NCBI GenBank assembly: GCA_038227995.1
Contig: JBBRPP010000021.1
Location: 1 to 64,000, forward strand
From: WLMZ01 sp038227995
GTDB taxonomy: Bacteria; Actinomycetota; Acidimicrobiia; Acidimicrobiales; Ilumatobacteraceae
Direction: 5' to 3'
DNA length: 64,000 nt
Part shown: positions 56,699 to 64,000 of the stretch, piece by piece
Position numbering within the stretch: position 1 is the stretch's first letter
Layout of the letters: each line of letters begins with the position of its first letter
The notes under the pieces: generated by a model
Told to the model about the DNA's origin: nothing
Database searches by the model: none
The model's input: the letters and a program-made list of their open reading frames with translations, nothing else
Translations under genes and position numbers: made by a program

Positions 56699-57679
56699 AT
56701 GACCGATGACGACGAGACTCCGCCTCCCACACCGCTGGAGAAAGCTCGCGCCCTCTTCGCAAAGCAGCATGGCGTTGCATCGACAGCGCAGGTCCGCAAG
56801 CTCGGACTCAGCTGGGAGAGCGAGCGCACGCTGGTCCGCAATGGTGACTGGGTCCGAACCCGTCCCGGCGTTTTGGCGGCGGCGGAGACCACGACAACGT
56901 GGAAGCAGCGGGCTATGGCGGCGACGCTGATGGGCGGGAAATCGTCGATGTTGGGTGGGCCGGCAGCCGCCCGCCTCCAGGGGCTCGACGGTTTCGGAAA
57001 GTTCGACGACGCCGTCATCGCCCTGCCCACCGGGGCCCGACCCCGACGACTCGAGAACTGCTCGGTGCTGTGGACCTCTGGCCTCTGCAAGAAGGACCGT
57101 CACACGATCGACGGCGTGCCCGTGACGACGTTGCCACTGACGCTCGTCCACCTCGCCGCCAAGGACTTCGATCCGGAGAAGGCGCTCGACTCTGCGCTGC
57201 GCAAACGCAATCGACCCGACTGGTTGCAAGCCGGATTCGAACGGTATCGAGACCGGCGGCTCCGCGGAGCAACCCACATGCTCTCGTTGCTGAGCGAGCG
57301 CATCGGCCAGCGCCTCCCCCGAAGCTGGTTTCAGCGGCTGGCCAAGCGACTGCTCGCGGAAAACCAGATCACCATGGTCGATGAATGGCCGGTCCTCGAC
57401 GACAAAGGAAAGCTGTTGGCGGAACTCGACCTCGCTCACGTACCACTGAAGGTCGGGGTGGAGTGCCAGAGCGTCGAATTTCACGACTCTCCAACGGATC
57501 GTCATCGAGATCTCGTTCGCAAGCGGCGGCTTCGTGAGCTCGGCTGGGAGATCGTCGAGGTGTGGTGGCGCGACCTCGACGACATGGACTCGGTCATGGC
57601 CGATCTCGATGTCGTGATGAAGAAGGCCGCCCGGCTGGCCGATCAGTCATTTGTCGCCAGATTGGCGACAAATGACTGA
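56699..57679 (+). CDS. AbiEi-like N-terminal domain fused to a restriction-endonuclease-like domain
   Basis: 326 residues. The N-terminal ~70 residues (ALFAKQHGVASTAQVRKLGLSWESERTLVRNGDWVRTRPGV) match the winged-helix start of type IV toxin-antitoxin AbiEi-like proteins. The C-terminal ~100 residues contain ELDLAHVPLKVGVECQS...HRDLVRKRRLRELGWEIVEVWWRDL, a DUF559/Vsr-like endonuclease pattern (D-x-n-E-x-Q). Flanked by two near-identical palindromes, the second of which encodes its last 12 residues (DQSFVARLATND). No AbiEii toxin is adjacent. Confidence 0.7.
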   Translation: MTDDDETPPPTPLEKARALFAKQHGVASTAQVRKLGLSWESERTLVRNGDWVRTRPGVLAAAETTTTWKQRAMAATLMGGKSSMLGGPAAARLQGLDGFGKFDDAVIALPTGARPRRLENCSVLWTSGLCKKDRHTIDGVPVTTLPLTLVHLAAKDFDPEKALDSALRKRNRPDWLQAGFERYRDRRLRGATHMLSLLSERIGQRLPRSWFQRLAKRLLAENQITMVDEWPVLDDKGKLLAELDLAHVPLKVGVECQSVEFHDSPTDRHRDLVRKRRLRELGWEIVEVWWRDLDDMDSVMADLDVVMKKAARLADQSFVARLATND

Positions 57680-57681
57680 TC
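57641..57681. repeat. 41 bp palindrome, right copy, forming the 3' ends of two convergent genes
   Basis: GATCAGTCATTTGTCGCCA, loop gat, TGGCGACAAATGACTGATC: perfect 19 bp arms. Both the plus-strand AbiEi-like gene and the minus-strand MFS gene end inside it, so their C-termini are nearly the same (DQSFVARLATND and DQSFVANLATND). Confidence 0.85.
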
Positions 57682-58971
57682 CGGATCGTGTCCGGCGCGG
57701 AGGCGCTCGATCATCGCAGGGGTGGCGTCGAGGTCGCGCCACAGACCGGACACGAGCAGCATCACGAGCAAGACAGCGAAGGCTCCGGCATCGATGACGA
57801 GGGCCGGACGGAAACCGATGGCATCACCGAGCGAGCCGAGGAGTTGCGAGCCGATCGGGATCCCGGCCAGCACGGCGAAGAGGTAGAAGCTGGAGGCCCG
57901 CCCGCGGTACTCGTCGGGCACACAGCCCTGGATCAGCGTGTTCAACGCGATCGCCATCTGCAGGTGGCAGATCCCGGCGAGGAAGTAGGCCAACTGCCCC
58001 ACGGTGTACGAGTGGGTCATCGGCAACAACGCGATGGCGACGATGTAGAGCGCGAGTGATCCGAGTGCTTGGGTCGAGCGCGGAATGCGTTCGCGCAGCA
58101 CGACCGTGAAGCCCGAGCTGAGCAGTGCTCCGACGCCGAGGGCGGCGAGCAACCCGGCGTTGCCGTTCGCCGGGTGATGAAAGAGTCGTTCGGACACCGC
58201 CGACCCGATGTACTGCAGCGCCTGTCCGAACGTCGATGCCGCGAGGGCGAGGATGATGCCCAGCCGCAGCGGGCGACGGCTCCAGACGAAGACCGCGCCT
58301 TCCTTGAGACCCTGCAACACGCGCTGCGCCTTGGCCTTGGTGACGTTGGTGCGCGGGTGGACGATCGCCAGCGTGGCGATCACGAGCAGATACGTCACGG
58401 CGTTGGTCATGATCGCCGCGCCAGTGCCGGCGAACTTCAGCACGACACCACCGATGGCCGGGCCGATCGCGCGAGCCAGCGTGTACTGCACGCTGTTCAA
58501 TCGAACGGCCTGCATCATCAGATCCTCGGGCACCAGCAACGGCACGAACGCCGACCACGCCGCCGTCTGGAACCCGGTCGCCACGCCATTCACGAAGCCG
58601 ATGATGACGATCCACCACGGCGTCACCGAATGCCCGACGTACAGCCCCCACAGCGCGAACGCAGACAGCATCTGCACGGTCTGGGTGATCTGCAGGATCG
58701 CGATCCGCGACACTCGGTCGGCGAGCACCCCTGCGTACGGCGTGAGCAGGACTGCCGGCACCAGCGACACGACGGTCGAGAAGCCGAGCCAACTGCCGCT
58801 GTTGGTCAAGTCATAGAGCAGCGCCTGCACGGCGATGAGCTGCATCCAGCTGCCACCGTTGGAGATCGAGGCCGCACCGAAGAACAGGCTGAAGTCGCGA
58901 TGACGGAAGATGTGCAGCGAACCATGCTCGGGCGGCAGCACATCGGCGCCCGGCCTCGCCGACTCGCTCAC
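57643..58971 (-). CDS. MFS transporter (EntS/DHA3-like exporter)
   Basis: 442 residues with about twelve transmembrane helices, including FGAASISNGGSWMQLIAVQALLYDLT and DRVSRIAILQITQTVQMLSAF (MFS motif A region), and CVPDEYRGRASSFYLFAVLAGIPIG in the second half. The group includes enterobactin-exporter-like and macrolide-efflux proteins. GTG start. The last residues (DQSFVANLATND) come from the palindrome and overlap the convergent gene by 37 bp; the original C-terminus may have ended differently. Confidence 0.8.
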   Translation of the reverse strand: MSESARPGADVLPPEHGSLHIFRHRDFSLFFGAASISNGGSWMQLIAVQALLYDLTNSGSWLGFSTVVSLVPAVLLTPYAGVLADRVSRIAILQITQTVQMLSAFALWGLYVGHSVTPWWIVIIGFVNGVATGFQTAAWSAFVPLLVPEDLMMQAVRLNSVQYTLARAIGPAIGGVVLKFAGTGAAIMTNAVTYLLVIATLAIVHPRTNVTKAKAQRVLQGLKEGAVFVWSRRPLRLGIILALAASTFGQALQYIGSAVSERLFHHPANGNAGLLAALGVGALLSSGFTVVLRERIPRSTQALGSLALYIVAIALLPMTHSYTVGQLAYFLAGICHLQMAIALNTLIQGCVPDEYRGRASSFYLFAVLAGIPIGSQLLGSLGDAIGFRPALVIDAGAFAVLLVMLLVSGLWRDLDATPAMIERLRAGHDPDQSFVANLATND

Positions 58972-59028
58972 GACTCACTCACGATGCGCGCTCATGGTGT
59001 GTAGCGCACCGTCCTCATTGGTCTGGGC

Positions 59029-59817
59029 TCACAGATCGGGGAACGGCATCACGAAGTTGGGCGTCTGGATGCCCCCATCGACCTCGATGATCTTGCCGGT
59101 GACGTAGCTGGATGCCGGGCTACACAGGTACAGCACTGCGGCCGCAATGTCATCGGCGACACCCAGGCGACGCATCGGGGTGAGGTCCTCCATCGCAGCC
59201 TTGATCTCGGGGTTGCGCATGATCACTTCGAGCGAATCGGTGTGGATCGCACCGGGCGCAACACCGTTGACGCGAATGCGGGGTGAGAGGTCGGCGGCCA
59301 TCAGCCGGGTCGCGTGTTCGAGCGCGGCCTTGACCGTGCCGTACGTCGCATACCCGCGTGCGACGAGGTGCGCCATCACCGTGGTGATGTTGACCACCGC
59401 GCCTCCGCCCGAAGCGAGCAGATGCGGAACGGCCGCACGCGTCAGGCGAATCGGCCCCGTCACGTTGAACTCGAATGCCTCGGTGAGGTGCTTGTCCTTG
59501 CCGCTCATGAACGGGCCCGGCATCGCGCCACCCACGACGTTGACGAGGATGTTGAGCGAGCCGAACTCGACAACGACCTTTTCCAACGCGGCGAGGTCGT
59601 CACCTTCGGCATCGGTGGCCTGGATCACCAGCGCCTTCCGCCCCAGCCCGCGAATCGTGGCCGCAACTTCGTCGAGTTGCTCCAGCGTCCGAGCTCGGAT
59701 CGCAACATCGGCGCCGGCCTCGGCCAATGCGATCGCGCTCGCGGCACCGATGCCCCGACCGGCGCCGTTGACGAACGCGACCTGGCCGTCGACACGGAAC
59801 ATCTGCAGCACGCTCAT
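59029..59817 (-). CDS. SDR of the HIP (ring C/D) operon
   Basis: 262 residues. NGAGRGIGAASAIALAEAG loop, YGTVK active-site motif, and VTGKIIEVDGGIQTPNF end. The residue in the catalytic Ser position is Thr (NITTVMAH), a variant that usually remains active. It is the last gene of the echA20-ipdABC operon, overlapping the MaoC-like stop. It may be a hydroxyacyl-CoA dehydrogenase of the ring-D or ring-C fragment (compare IpdF or Rv3548c); assignment is inferential. Confidence 0.78.
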   Translation of the reverse strand: MSVLQMFRVDGQVAFVNGAGRGIGAASAIALAEAGADVAIRARTLEQLDEVAATIRGLGRKALVIQATDAEGDDLAALEKVVVEFGSLNILVNVVGGAMPGPFMSGKDKHLTEAFEFNVTGPIRLTRAAVPHLLASGGGAVVNITTVMAHLVARGYATYGTVKAALEHATRLMAADLSPRIRVNGVAPGAIHTDSLEVIMRNPEIKAAMEDLTPMRRLGVADDIAAAVLYLCSPASSYVTGKIIEVDGGIQTPNFVMPFPDL

Positions 59818-60215
59818 GAGAGCCACCGCGACAGCGACTCGATGACACACGCCGGTTCGCCGCCCTCGACATCGACCGTGATCACCATCTTGGTCTGGAT
59901 GCCGCCCTTGACCTCGATGACGTCGACGAGTGCGGCTGACCCGCGCAGTCGGTCGCCCGTTTGCAGCGGCGCACCGAAGTGCACCGCCTCCGTTCCGTAA
60001 TTGACGCCCATGGCGAATCCCCTCACTTCGACGATCTGTGGCAGAAACATGTTCGACAGGCTGATCGCGAAGTACGCGCCACTCGGATCTCCGGTGGATT
60101 CCGCGAACTGCAGCAAACCCTGTTCGGTGATCTCGAACCAATCGGTGGTCCCCAGCTCGGAACCGACCGCGGCGCGAACGCCGGCTTCCCCGTCGAGCAC
60201 CGTCGACGCGGTCAT
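59814..60215 (-). CDS. MaoC-like hot-dog protein lacking the catalytic His
   Basis: 133 residues. The MaoC motif reads FAESTGDPSGAYF: Asp43 is retained but Tyr48 takes the place of the catalytic His, exactly as in the inactive half of ChsH2. The rest (SNMFLPQIVEVRGFAMGVNYGTEAVHFGAPLQTGDRLRG) is typical of the family. Translationally coupled to ipdC (ATGA) and to the SDR. Either a non-catalytic partner of a hydratase elsewhere, or a protein with altered chemistry. Confidence 0.72.
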   Translation of the reverse strand: MTASTVLDGEAGVRAAVGSELGTTDWFEITEQGLLQFAESTGDPSGAYFAISLSNMFLPQIVEVRGFAMGVNYGTEAVHFGAPLQTGDRLRGSAALVDVIEVKGGIQTKMVITVDVEGGEPACVIESLSRWLS

Positions 60216-61276
60216 CCCACGAGGTCTTTCAACGTGGCATCGGCTTCGGCCATGATCCGCTCGATCAGCTCGGCGCACGTGGGCAGGTCGTCGATCACAC
60301 CGACCACCTGGCCGCTGGCCATCACCCCGCTGTCGACCTTGCCGTCGACGAGCGCTGCCTTGAGCAGCATCGGCGTGTTGGCCGCCATCAGCATCTGGGC
60401 CCAGCTGAGGTCCATGCTCTTGCGCATCGCCAGACCCTCACTGAGCATGGCCTTGATCGGCGTGTGCGTCAGCTTGCGGAACTTCAACGCGTTCAACGCC
60501 GCGCGCGGGAGCGCCAGCGCCTTGCCGCGTCCGCTCTCGAGTTGGTTGACGAGATCGGTGTTCAACACGCGATGCGGCACGCCGTCGACCTGTTTGCTGA
60601 CGGTGGTGTCCGTCACGGCGCGAGCGAGATAGAAGTCCTTCACGGACTGCGGCACAGCCGAATCCTTGGTGAGCAGGAAGCGGGTGCCCATTGCGATGCC
60701 GTCGGCTCCGTAGGCGAGTGCGGCCACGAGCCCACGACCGTCGAAGAAGCCACCGGCAGCGATCACCGGGACGCGGCCCGCTACGGCATCGACCACCTGC
60801 GGGAGCAGGATCGTGGTCGGTACCGAACCGGTGTGGCCACCGCCTTCGCCGCCCTGCACGAGCACGGCGTCGACACCCCACTGCAGCACCTTCTCGGCGT
60901 GGCGCTTGGCCCCGATCGACGGGATGACGAGGATGCCGGCATCGTGCAACTGTGAGATCAGCGCTTCCTTGGGCGCCTGGGCGAACGACGCAACGCGGAT
61001 CTTCTCGTCGATCATCAACTTGATCCGGTCGCCGACGTCGGCGGAGTCCGCGCGCAGGTTGATGCCGAACGGCTTGTTCGTGCGGCTCTTGACCTCGGCG
61101 ATCGCCGTCTTCAACTGAGCGAAGTCCATCGTCGCGCTGGCGATGATGCCGAGCCCGCCGGCGTTGGACGTCGCGCTGGCCAGCTTCGGACCAGCGACCC
61201 AGCCCATGCCGGTCTGCACGATGGGATATTCGATGCCGACCAGCTCACACAGTCGGGTGTTCAGTCGTGCGTGCAC
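60212..61276 (-). CDS. ipdC: IpdC-like flavoprotein (nitronate monooxygenase family)
   Basis: 354 residues. PIVQTGMGWVAGPKLASATSNAGGLGIIAS start, VLVQGGEGGGHTGSVPTTILLPQVVDAV, VIAAGGFFDGRGLVAALAYGADGIAMGTRF (FMN phosphate site) are the family landmarks. Position directly after ipdA-ipdB reproduces the mycobacterial ipdA-ipdB-ipdC order; in that pathway IpdC introduces a double bond into 5-hydroxy-HIC-CoA. GTG start 2 bp from the ipdB stop. Confidence 0.9.
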   Translation of the reverse strand: MHARLNTRLCELVGIEYPIVQTGMGWVAGPKLASATSNAGGLGIIASATMDFAQLKTAIAEVKSRTNKPFGINLRADSADVGDRIKLMIDEKIRVASFAQAPKEALISQLHDAGILVIPSIGAKRHAEKVLQWGVDAVLVQGGEGGGHTGSVPTTILLPQVVDAVAGRVPVIAAGGFFDGRGLVAALAYGADGIAMGTRFLLTKDSAVPQSVKDFYLARAVTDTTVSKQVDGVPHRVLNTDLVNQLESGRGKALALPRAALNALKFRKLTHTPIKAMLSEGLAMRKSMDLSWAQMLMAANTPMLLKAALVDGKVDSGVMASGQVVGVIDDLPTCAELIERIMAEADATLKDLVG

Positions 61277-61278
61277 CG

Positions 61279-62034
61279 TCAGCCCGCCGAGACTTCGCGA
61301 TGGCGGAGGCCACGCGGATCGAGACGGTCGATCACGACCTGCTCCTCAGCCGTCGGTGCGCGGCTCTCGGGGATGTCACCATCGATCACGAGATCGAAGC
61401 CGGTCGCGGCCTGGACATCGGCCACCGACACACCGGGATGGACGCTGACGAGACGCATCGAATGATCGGGGGTCTCGAAGTCCATCACCGCGAGGTTCGT
61501 GATGACTCGCGGCAACCGATGATGACGCTGGGCGGTCTCGCTCAGCTTGGCCGCACTGTCGTAGCCGAGGCCGCTGATCATGTCGACCTTGGCCACGAAC
61601 ACCTTGTCGGTGTGCTTCGGGATGAAGAAGCTGACGGCGTGGCTGATCGTGTTGCCCGGCCCGCCGCGCACGCCGAGCAGCTGTGCCTTCGGCCGCTGGA
61701 ACGGGCCGATGTTGGCGATGTTCGTGTTGCCGAATCGATCGATCTGGCTCGCACCCATCATCACGTGGCGACGTCCGCCCCACACGGTGTCGAACACGCT
61801 GCGGAACGGGATCCAACCCTCGACCAACTTGTTCGTGCCACCGATCGGCAATTCGTTGCCGACGAAGAACGCTTCACCGTCGCTGATCAACAGATCAGGC
61901 TCGAACGTCGAGCGCGCCGTGCGAGCGCCGAGCATCTGGATCGTGCCCATGCCGCTCGCGAAGATCTCGCCGTCGCCACGGAACGCTTCGGCCGCGGCGA
62001 TGACGACGACGTCGGCCAGTGTGGTGTCGCTCAT
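61279..62034 (-). CDS. ipdB: IpdB-like CoA-transferase-family subunit (ring C hydrolase)
   Basis: 251 residues. FRGDGEIFASGMGTIQMLGARTARSTFEPDLLISDGEAFFVGN and VMMGASQIDRFGNTNIANIG match the beta subunit of type I CoA-transferases recruited as IpdAB. In mycobacteria IpdAB hydrolyses the last ring (COCHEA-CoA). Overlaps ipdA by 4 bp (ATGA), fitting the known alpha2beta2 complex. Confidence 0.9.
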   Translation of the reverse strand: MSDTTLADVVVIAAAEAFRGDGEIFASGMGTIQMLGARTARSTFEPDLLISDGEAFFVGNELPIGGTNKLVEGWIPFRSVFDTVWGGRRHVMMGASQIDRFGNTNIANIGPFQRPKAQLLGVRGGPGNTISHAVSFFIPKHTDKVFVAKVDMISGLGYDSAAKLSETAQRHHRLPRVITNLAVMDFETPDHSMRLVSVHPGVSVADVQAATGFDLVIDGDIPESRAPTAEEQVVIDRLDPRGLRHREVSAG

Positions 62035-62936
62035 GATCCCGCCTTTGCTGCCGCAGCCGCAGCTGCGGCTTCTTCACGCCATGTCTCGACTGCCGCTTGG
62101 TAGTCGCTCTCGGTACCGGACAGAAAGCGCGCCGCGAAGGCTGCCCAGTCGTCGGCGTTTCCGGCCGCGGTGACATACGCCTTCTGGAACGCTTCGTCCC
62201 GTCCGTAGTCGGGCTCACACGTGGTGAAGTGCGCGCCGTTCGGGGCCTCGATCACACCGTCGACCATGCCGCGGTTGATCCGCAGCGTGTGGAACGTGCC
62301 TTCGCTGAGGAGGTCTTCGGTGGGGATGATCTTCTCGCAACTGACGTACCGATGGCCGGGATCGCACGCGCTGAGGAACAGATCGTCGAAGTAGATGTCG
62401 GGTCCGAGGAACTGGGCGTTGCCGCTCTGGTCACTGCGGTTCATGTGCACGAATGCGGCGTCGAGACGGATCGCTGGGACGGCCAACAATTCCTCGCCAT
62501 CGGCGTACGGCGAGGTGACCGTCTTCAGGGCCGGGTTGACATCCATCACGCCGGAACCGAGGCCGGCGCGGGTCGGCAGGAACGGCAACCGCAACGAACC
62601 GGCATACAGACCCCACTGCAACATGCCCTCGTCGTACTCGACGGGTTCGGCGATGGTGCCGGCCTGTCGGGCCGCCCGCCAGTGGGGTTCGAGCGGGATC
62701 GAATCGAGCGACACGAAGCCGTAGAAGATCTTGCGGATCTTGCCGGCGGAGGCCAGCAGGCCGACGTCTGGCCCGCCATACGACACGATCGTGAGATCCT
62801 TCAGCGACGAGCGCAAGATCGCGCGCACCACGCTCATCGGCTTGCGCCGGCTGCCCCACCCGCCGATGCCGATCGTCATGCCGTCGTGCAGCGACGCAAC
62901 GGCGTCGTCTTCGGTGATCCGTTTGTCGCGGCTCAT
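62031..62936 (-). CDS. ipdA: IpdA-like CoA-transferase-family subunit (ring C hydrolase)
   Basis: 301 residues. SLHDGMTIGIGGWGSRRKPMSVVRAI and VSYGGPDVGLLASAGKIRKIFYGFVSLD are the alpha-subunit core; DAAFVHMNRSDQSGNAQFLGPDIYFDD follows. The C-terminus ends in an Ala-rich helix. Position between echA20 and ipdB is the same as in Mycobacterium tuberculosis (Rv3550-3553). Overlaps echA20 by ATGA. Confidence 0.9.
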   Translation of the reverse strand: MSRDKRITEDDAVASLHDGMTIGIGGWGSRRKPMSVVRAILRSSLKDLTIVSYGGPDVGLLASAGKIRKIFYGFVSLDSIPLEPHWRAARQAGTIAEPVEYDEGMLQWGLYAGSLRLPFLPTRAGLGSGVMDVNPALKTVTSPYADGEELLAVPAIRLDAAFVHMNRSDQSGNAQFLGPDIYFDDLFLSACDPGHRYVSCEKIIPTEDLLSEGTFHTLRINRGMVDGVIEAPNGAHFTTCEPDYGRDEAFQKAYVTAAGNADDWAAFAARFLSGTESDYQAAVETWREEAAAAAAAAKAGS

Positions 62937-63724
62937 GATGTGGCTCCCTCTGACGAAGTCGGCTGCGAGGCCTGGGCGCTCTTGCTCGTGCCGGCGAAGT
63001 CGTCGCGCAGCTCGTCGGCGACGCCGCTCAGGTTGAGCTCGAACGTGAAGCCCTGTTCGAACCGATAGCTGCGCTTGACGTCCCACAGATCGATGCCGTT
63101 CAGGCATTCCTTGGCCGCTCGCATCACGGTGGGTGACTTGGCAGCGATCGAGCGAGCGACGGCGAACGCTGCGTCGCGCAACTCAGCCTTCGGCACGACT
63201 TGGTACACGCTTCCGAAGTGCTGCAGCTCGGCCGCCGTCGCGGTGGCTGCGGTGTAGACCATCGCCCGCATCTTGTGTTGTGGCACGAGGCGCGACAGGT
63301 GGGTCGCTGCGCCGAGCGCGCCCCGGTCGACTTCGGGCAGACCGAAGTACGCGTCGTCGCTGGCGACGATGATGTCGGCGTTACCCACCAGGCCGATGCC
63401 GCCACCCACGCAGAAGCCGTGCACCGCAGCGATCAGCGGTACCTCGCATTCGTAGACGGCAGCGAACGCCGCGTAGCAACCCTTGTTGGCTCCGATCAGG
63501 GCGTCGAATCCGATCGTGTTCTGCATCTCCTTGATGTCGACGCCGGCGTTGAACCCTTTGCCCTCGGACCGCAGGATCACCACCCGGGTGTCCTTCGATC
63601 GCCCGGCCGCGGTGATCGCGTCGGCGAGTTCGAACCATCCGGCGACCGTGAGCGCGTTGACAGGCGGGCAGTCGACGACGATCTCGGCAATGCCGTGCGC
63701 GTCGACGTTCGTGGAAATCCCCAT
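62933..63724 (-). CDS. echA20: EchA20-like crotonase (ring D hydrolase)
   Basis: 263 residues. VDCPPVNALTVAGWFELADAI, SEGKGFNAGVDIKEMQ (oxyanion loop 1) and AAVHGFCVGGGIGLVGNADIIVAS (loop 2) mark the crotonase fold; the long C-terminal segment (KRSYRFEQGFTFELNLSGVADELRDDF) is specific to the EchA20 group, which opens ring D of HIEC-CoA. First gene of the ipd operon; its ATG lies 20 bp from operator A, placing the ring-degradation operon under the same control as side-chain genes. Confidence 0.9.
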   Translation of the reverse strand: MGISTNVDAHGIAEIVVDCPPVNALTVAGWFELADAITAAGRSKDTRVVILRSEGKGFNAGVDIKEMQNTIGFDALIGANKGCYAAFAAVYECEVPLIAAVHGFCVGGGIGLVGNADIIVASDDAYFGLPEVDRGALGAATHLSRLVPQHKMRAMVYTAATATAAELQHFGSVYQVVPKAELRDAAFAVARSIAAKSPTVMRAAKECLNGIDLWDVKRSYRFEQGFTFELNLSGVADELRDDFAGTSKSAQASQPTSSEGATS

Positions 63725-63743
63725 GCGACCGACCTTAGTGGCT

Positions 63744-63762
63744 ATCTGACGGACCGTCAGAT
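63744..63762. promoter_or_regulatory. Operator A copy between the ipd operon and the divergent SDR
   Basis: ATCTGAC-ggacc-GTCAGAT, perfect 7 bp arms. It is 20 bp from the echA20 start and 23 bp from the SDR start, in a 60 bp divergent gap, so one site probably controls both directions. Confidence 0.8.
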
Positions 63763-63784
63763 TCGTGTGACTACGCTGCTCGCC

Positions 63785-64000
63785 ATGGCGATCACGTTGG
63801 ACTTCGAGGGCAAGGTGGTGCTCGTCACCGGCGGCACGAAAGGAGTCGGTCGCGGCATTGCCTCACGCTTCGCGGACGCTGGCGCGACGGTCGTTGTCTG
63901 TGCCCGCAAAGCCGTCGACGATCTTCCCAGCGGTTGGGAGTTCCGGCCGGCTGATCTCCGCGATGGGGAGACGGCCTTCGCCCTCATCGACTCGATCGTG
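63785..64000 (+). CDS. N-terminal part of an SDR, runs off the window (Rv3549c-like)
   Basis: The first 72 codons are visible: MAITLDFEGKVVLVTGGTKG, then VGRGIASRFADAGATVVVCARK, an intact SDR cofactor loop. Mycobacterium has SDR genes next to echA20 (Rv3548c, Rv3549c), so this is probably the equivalent HIP-pathway dehydrogenase, here divergently oriented. The active-site half is outside the window. Confidence 0.8.
   Translation, partial: MAITLDFEGKVVLVTGGTKGVGRGIASRFADAGATVVVCARKAVDDLPSGWEFRPADLRDGETAFALIDSIV

Noticed and set aside
1..64000. tRNA, rRNA or riboswitch genes
   Set aside because: None was noticed on reading the intergenic gaps; a covariance-model search was not possible, so small RNAs cannot be excluded.

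Overview
The window is high-GC, densely packed DNA that reads as actinobacterial. Its enzyme families match the mycobacterial/rhodococcal cholesterol pathway closely enough to name individual steps, but gene order and regulatory sites differ from Mycobacterium. A free-living, Acidimicrobiia-like actinobacterium (for example an Ilumatobacter relative) is my best guess; no rRNA or marker gene here proves it. Many neighbouring genes overlap by 4 bp (ATGA/GTGA), so transcription units are long and probably translationally coupled.

Layout. (1) 1-8.2 kb: the edge of a probable transposase, an F420-type nitroreductase-fold gene, a CYP125-like P450, then a six-gene operon (luciferase-like monooxygenase, FadE, ChsH2, FadE, ChsH1, Ltp2) equivalent to the mycobacterial igr operon that removes the last three side-chain carbons of sterols. 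(2) 8.2-14 kb: mostly housekeeping or unknown genes (BrkB-like membrane protein, DsbB/thioredoxin-like pair, quinone oxidoreductase, ECF sigma factor with a partner). (3) 14-20 kb: second FadE pair with enoyl-CoA hydratase and DUF2889, divergent from an alpha-methylacyl-CoA racemase and an SDR. (4) 20-32.6 kb: a ten-gene operon of unknown substrate (cyclase, two amidohydrolase-2 proteins, class II aldolase, two D-aminoacylase-like amidohydrolases, aldehyde dehydrogenase, KstR2-like TetR, degenerate SDR plus active SDR), facing a second degenerate/active SDR pair. (5) 32.6-38.9 kb: EthD-type proteins, an epimerase, an eCIS-core metalloprotease-like protein with a partner, and a 760 bp repeat-rich gap. 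(6) 38.9-54.9 kb: third FadE pair, an isopenicillin-N-synthase-like oxygenase, DUF35/thiolase pair, FadA-type thiolase, third D-aminoacylase-like gene, sulfatase, acyl-CoA ligase and Rieske oxygenase. (7) 55-59 kb: general SDR, an AbiEi-like gene between two 41 bp palindromes, MFS exporter. (8) 59-64 kb: ring C/D (HIP) degradation operon echA20-ipdA-ipdB-ipdC plus a MaoC-like protein and an SDR, divergent from another SDR that leaves the window.

What ties it together is a 17 bp palindrome, TCTGAC-N5-GTCAGA. It occurs at seven promoters (41-47 kb, 17.9, 33.7, 54.8 and 63.7 kb), with a degenerate copy before the sulfatase. It is unlike the KstR and KstR2 motifs and suggests one TetR-type regulon for side-chain, ring and accessory steps. 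A second shared 18 bp motif sits before the CYP125-like gene and before the igr-like operon.
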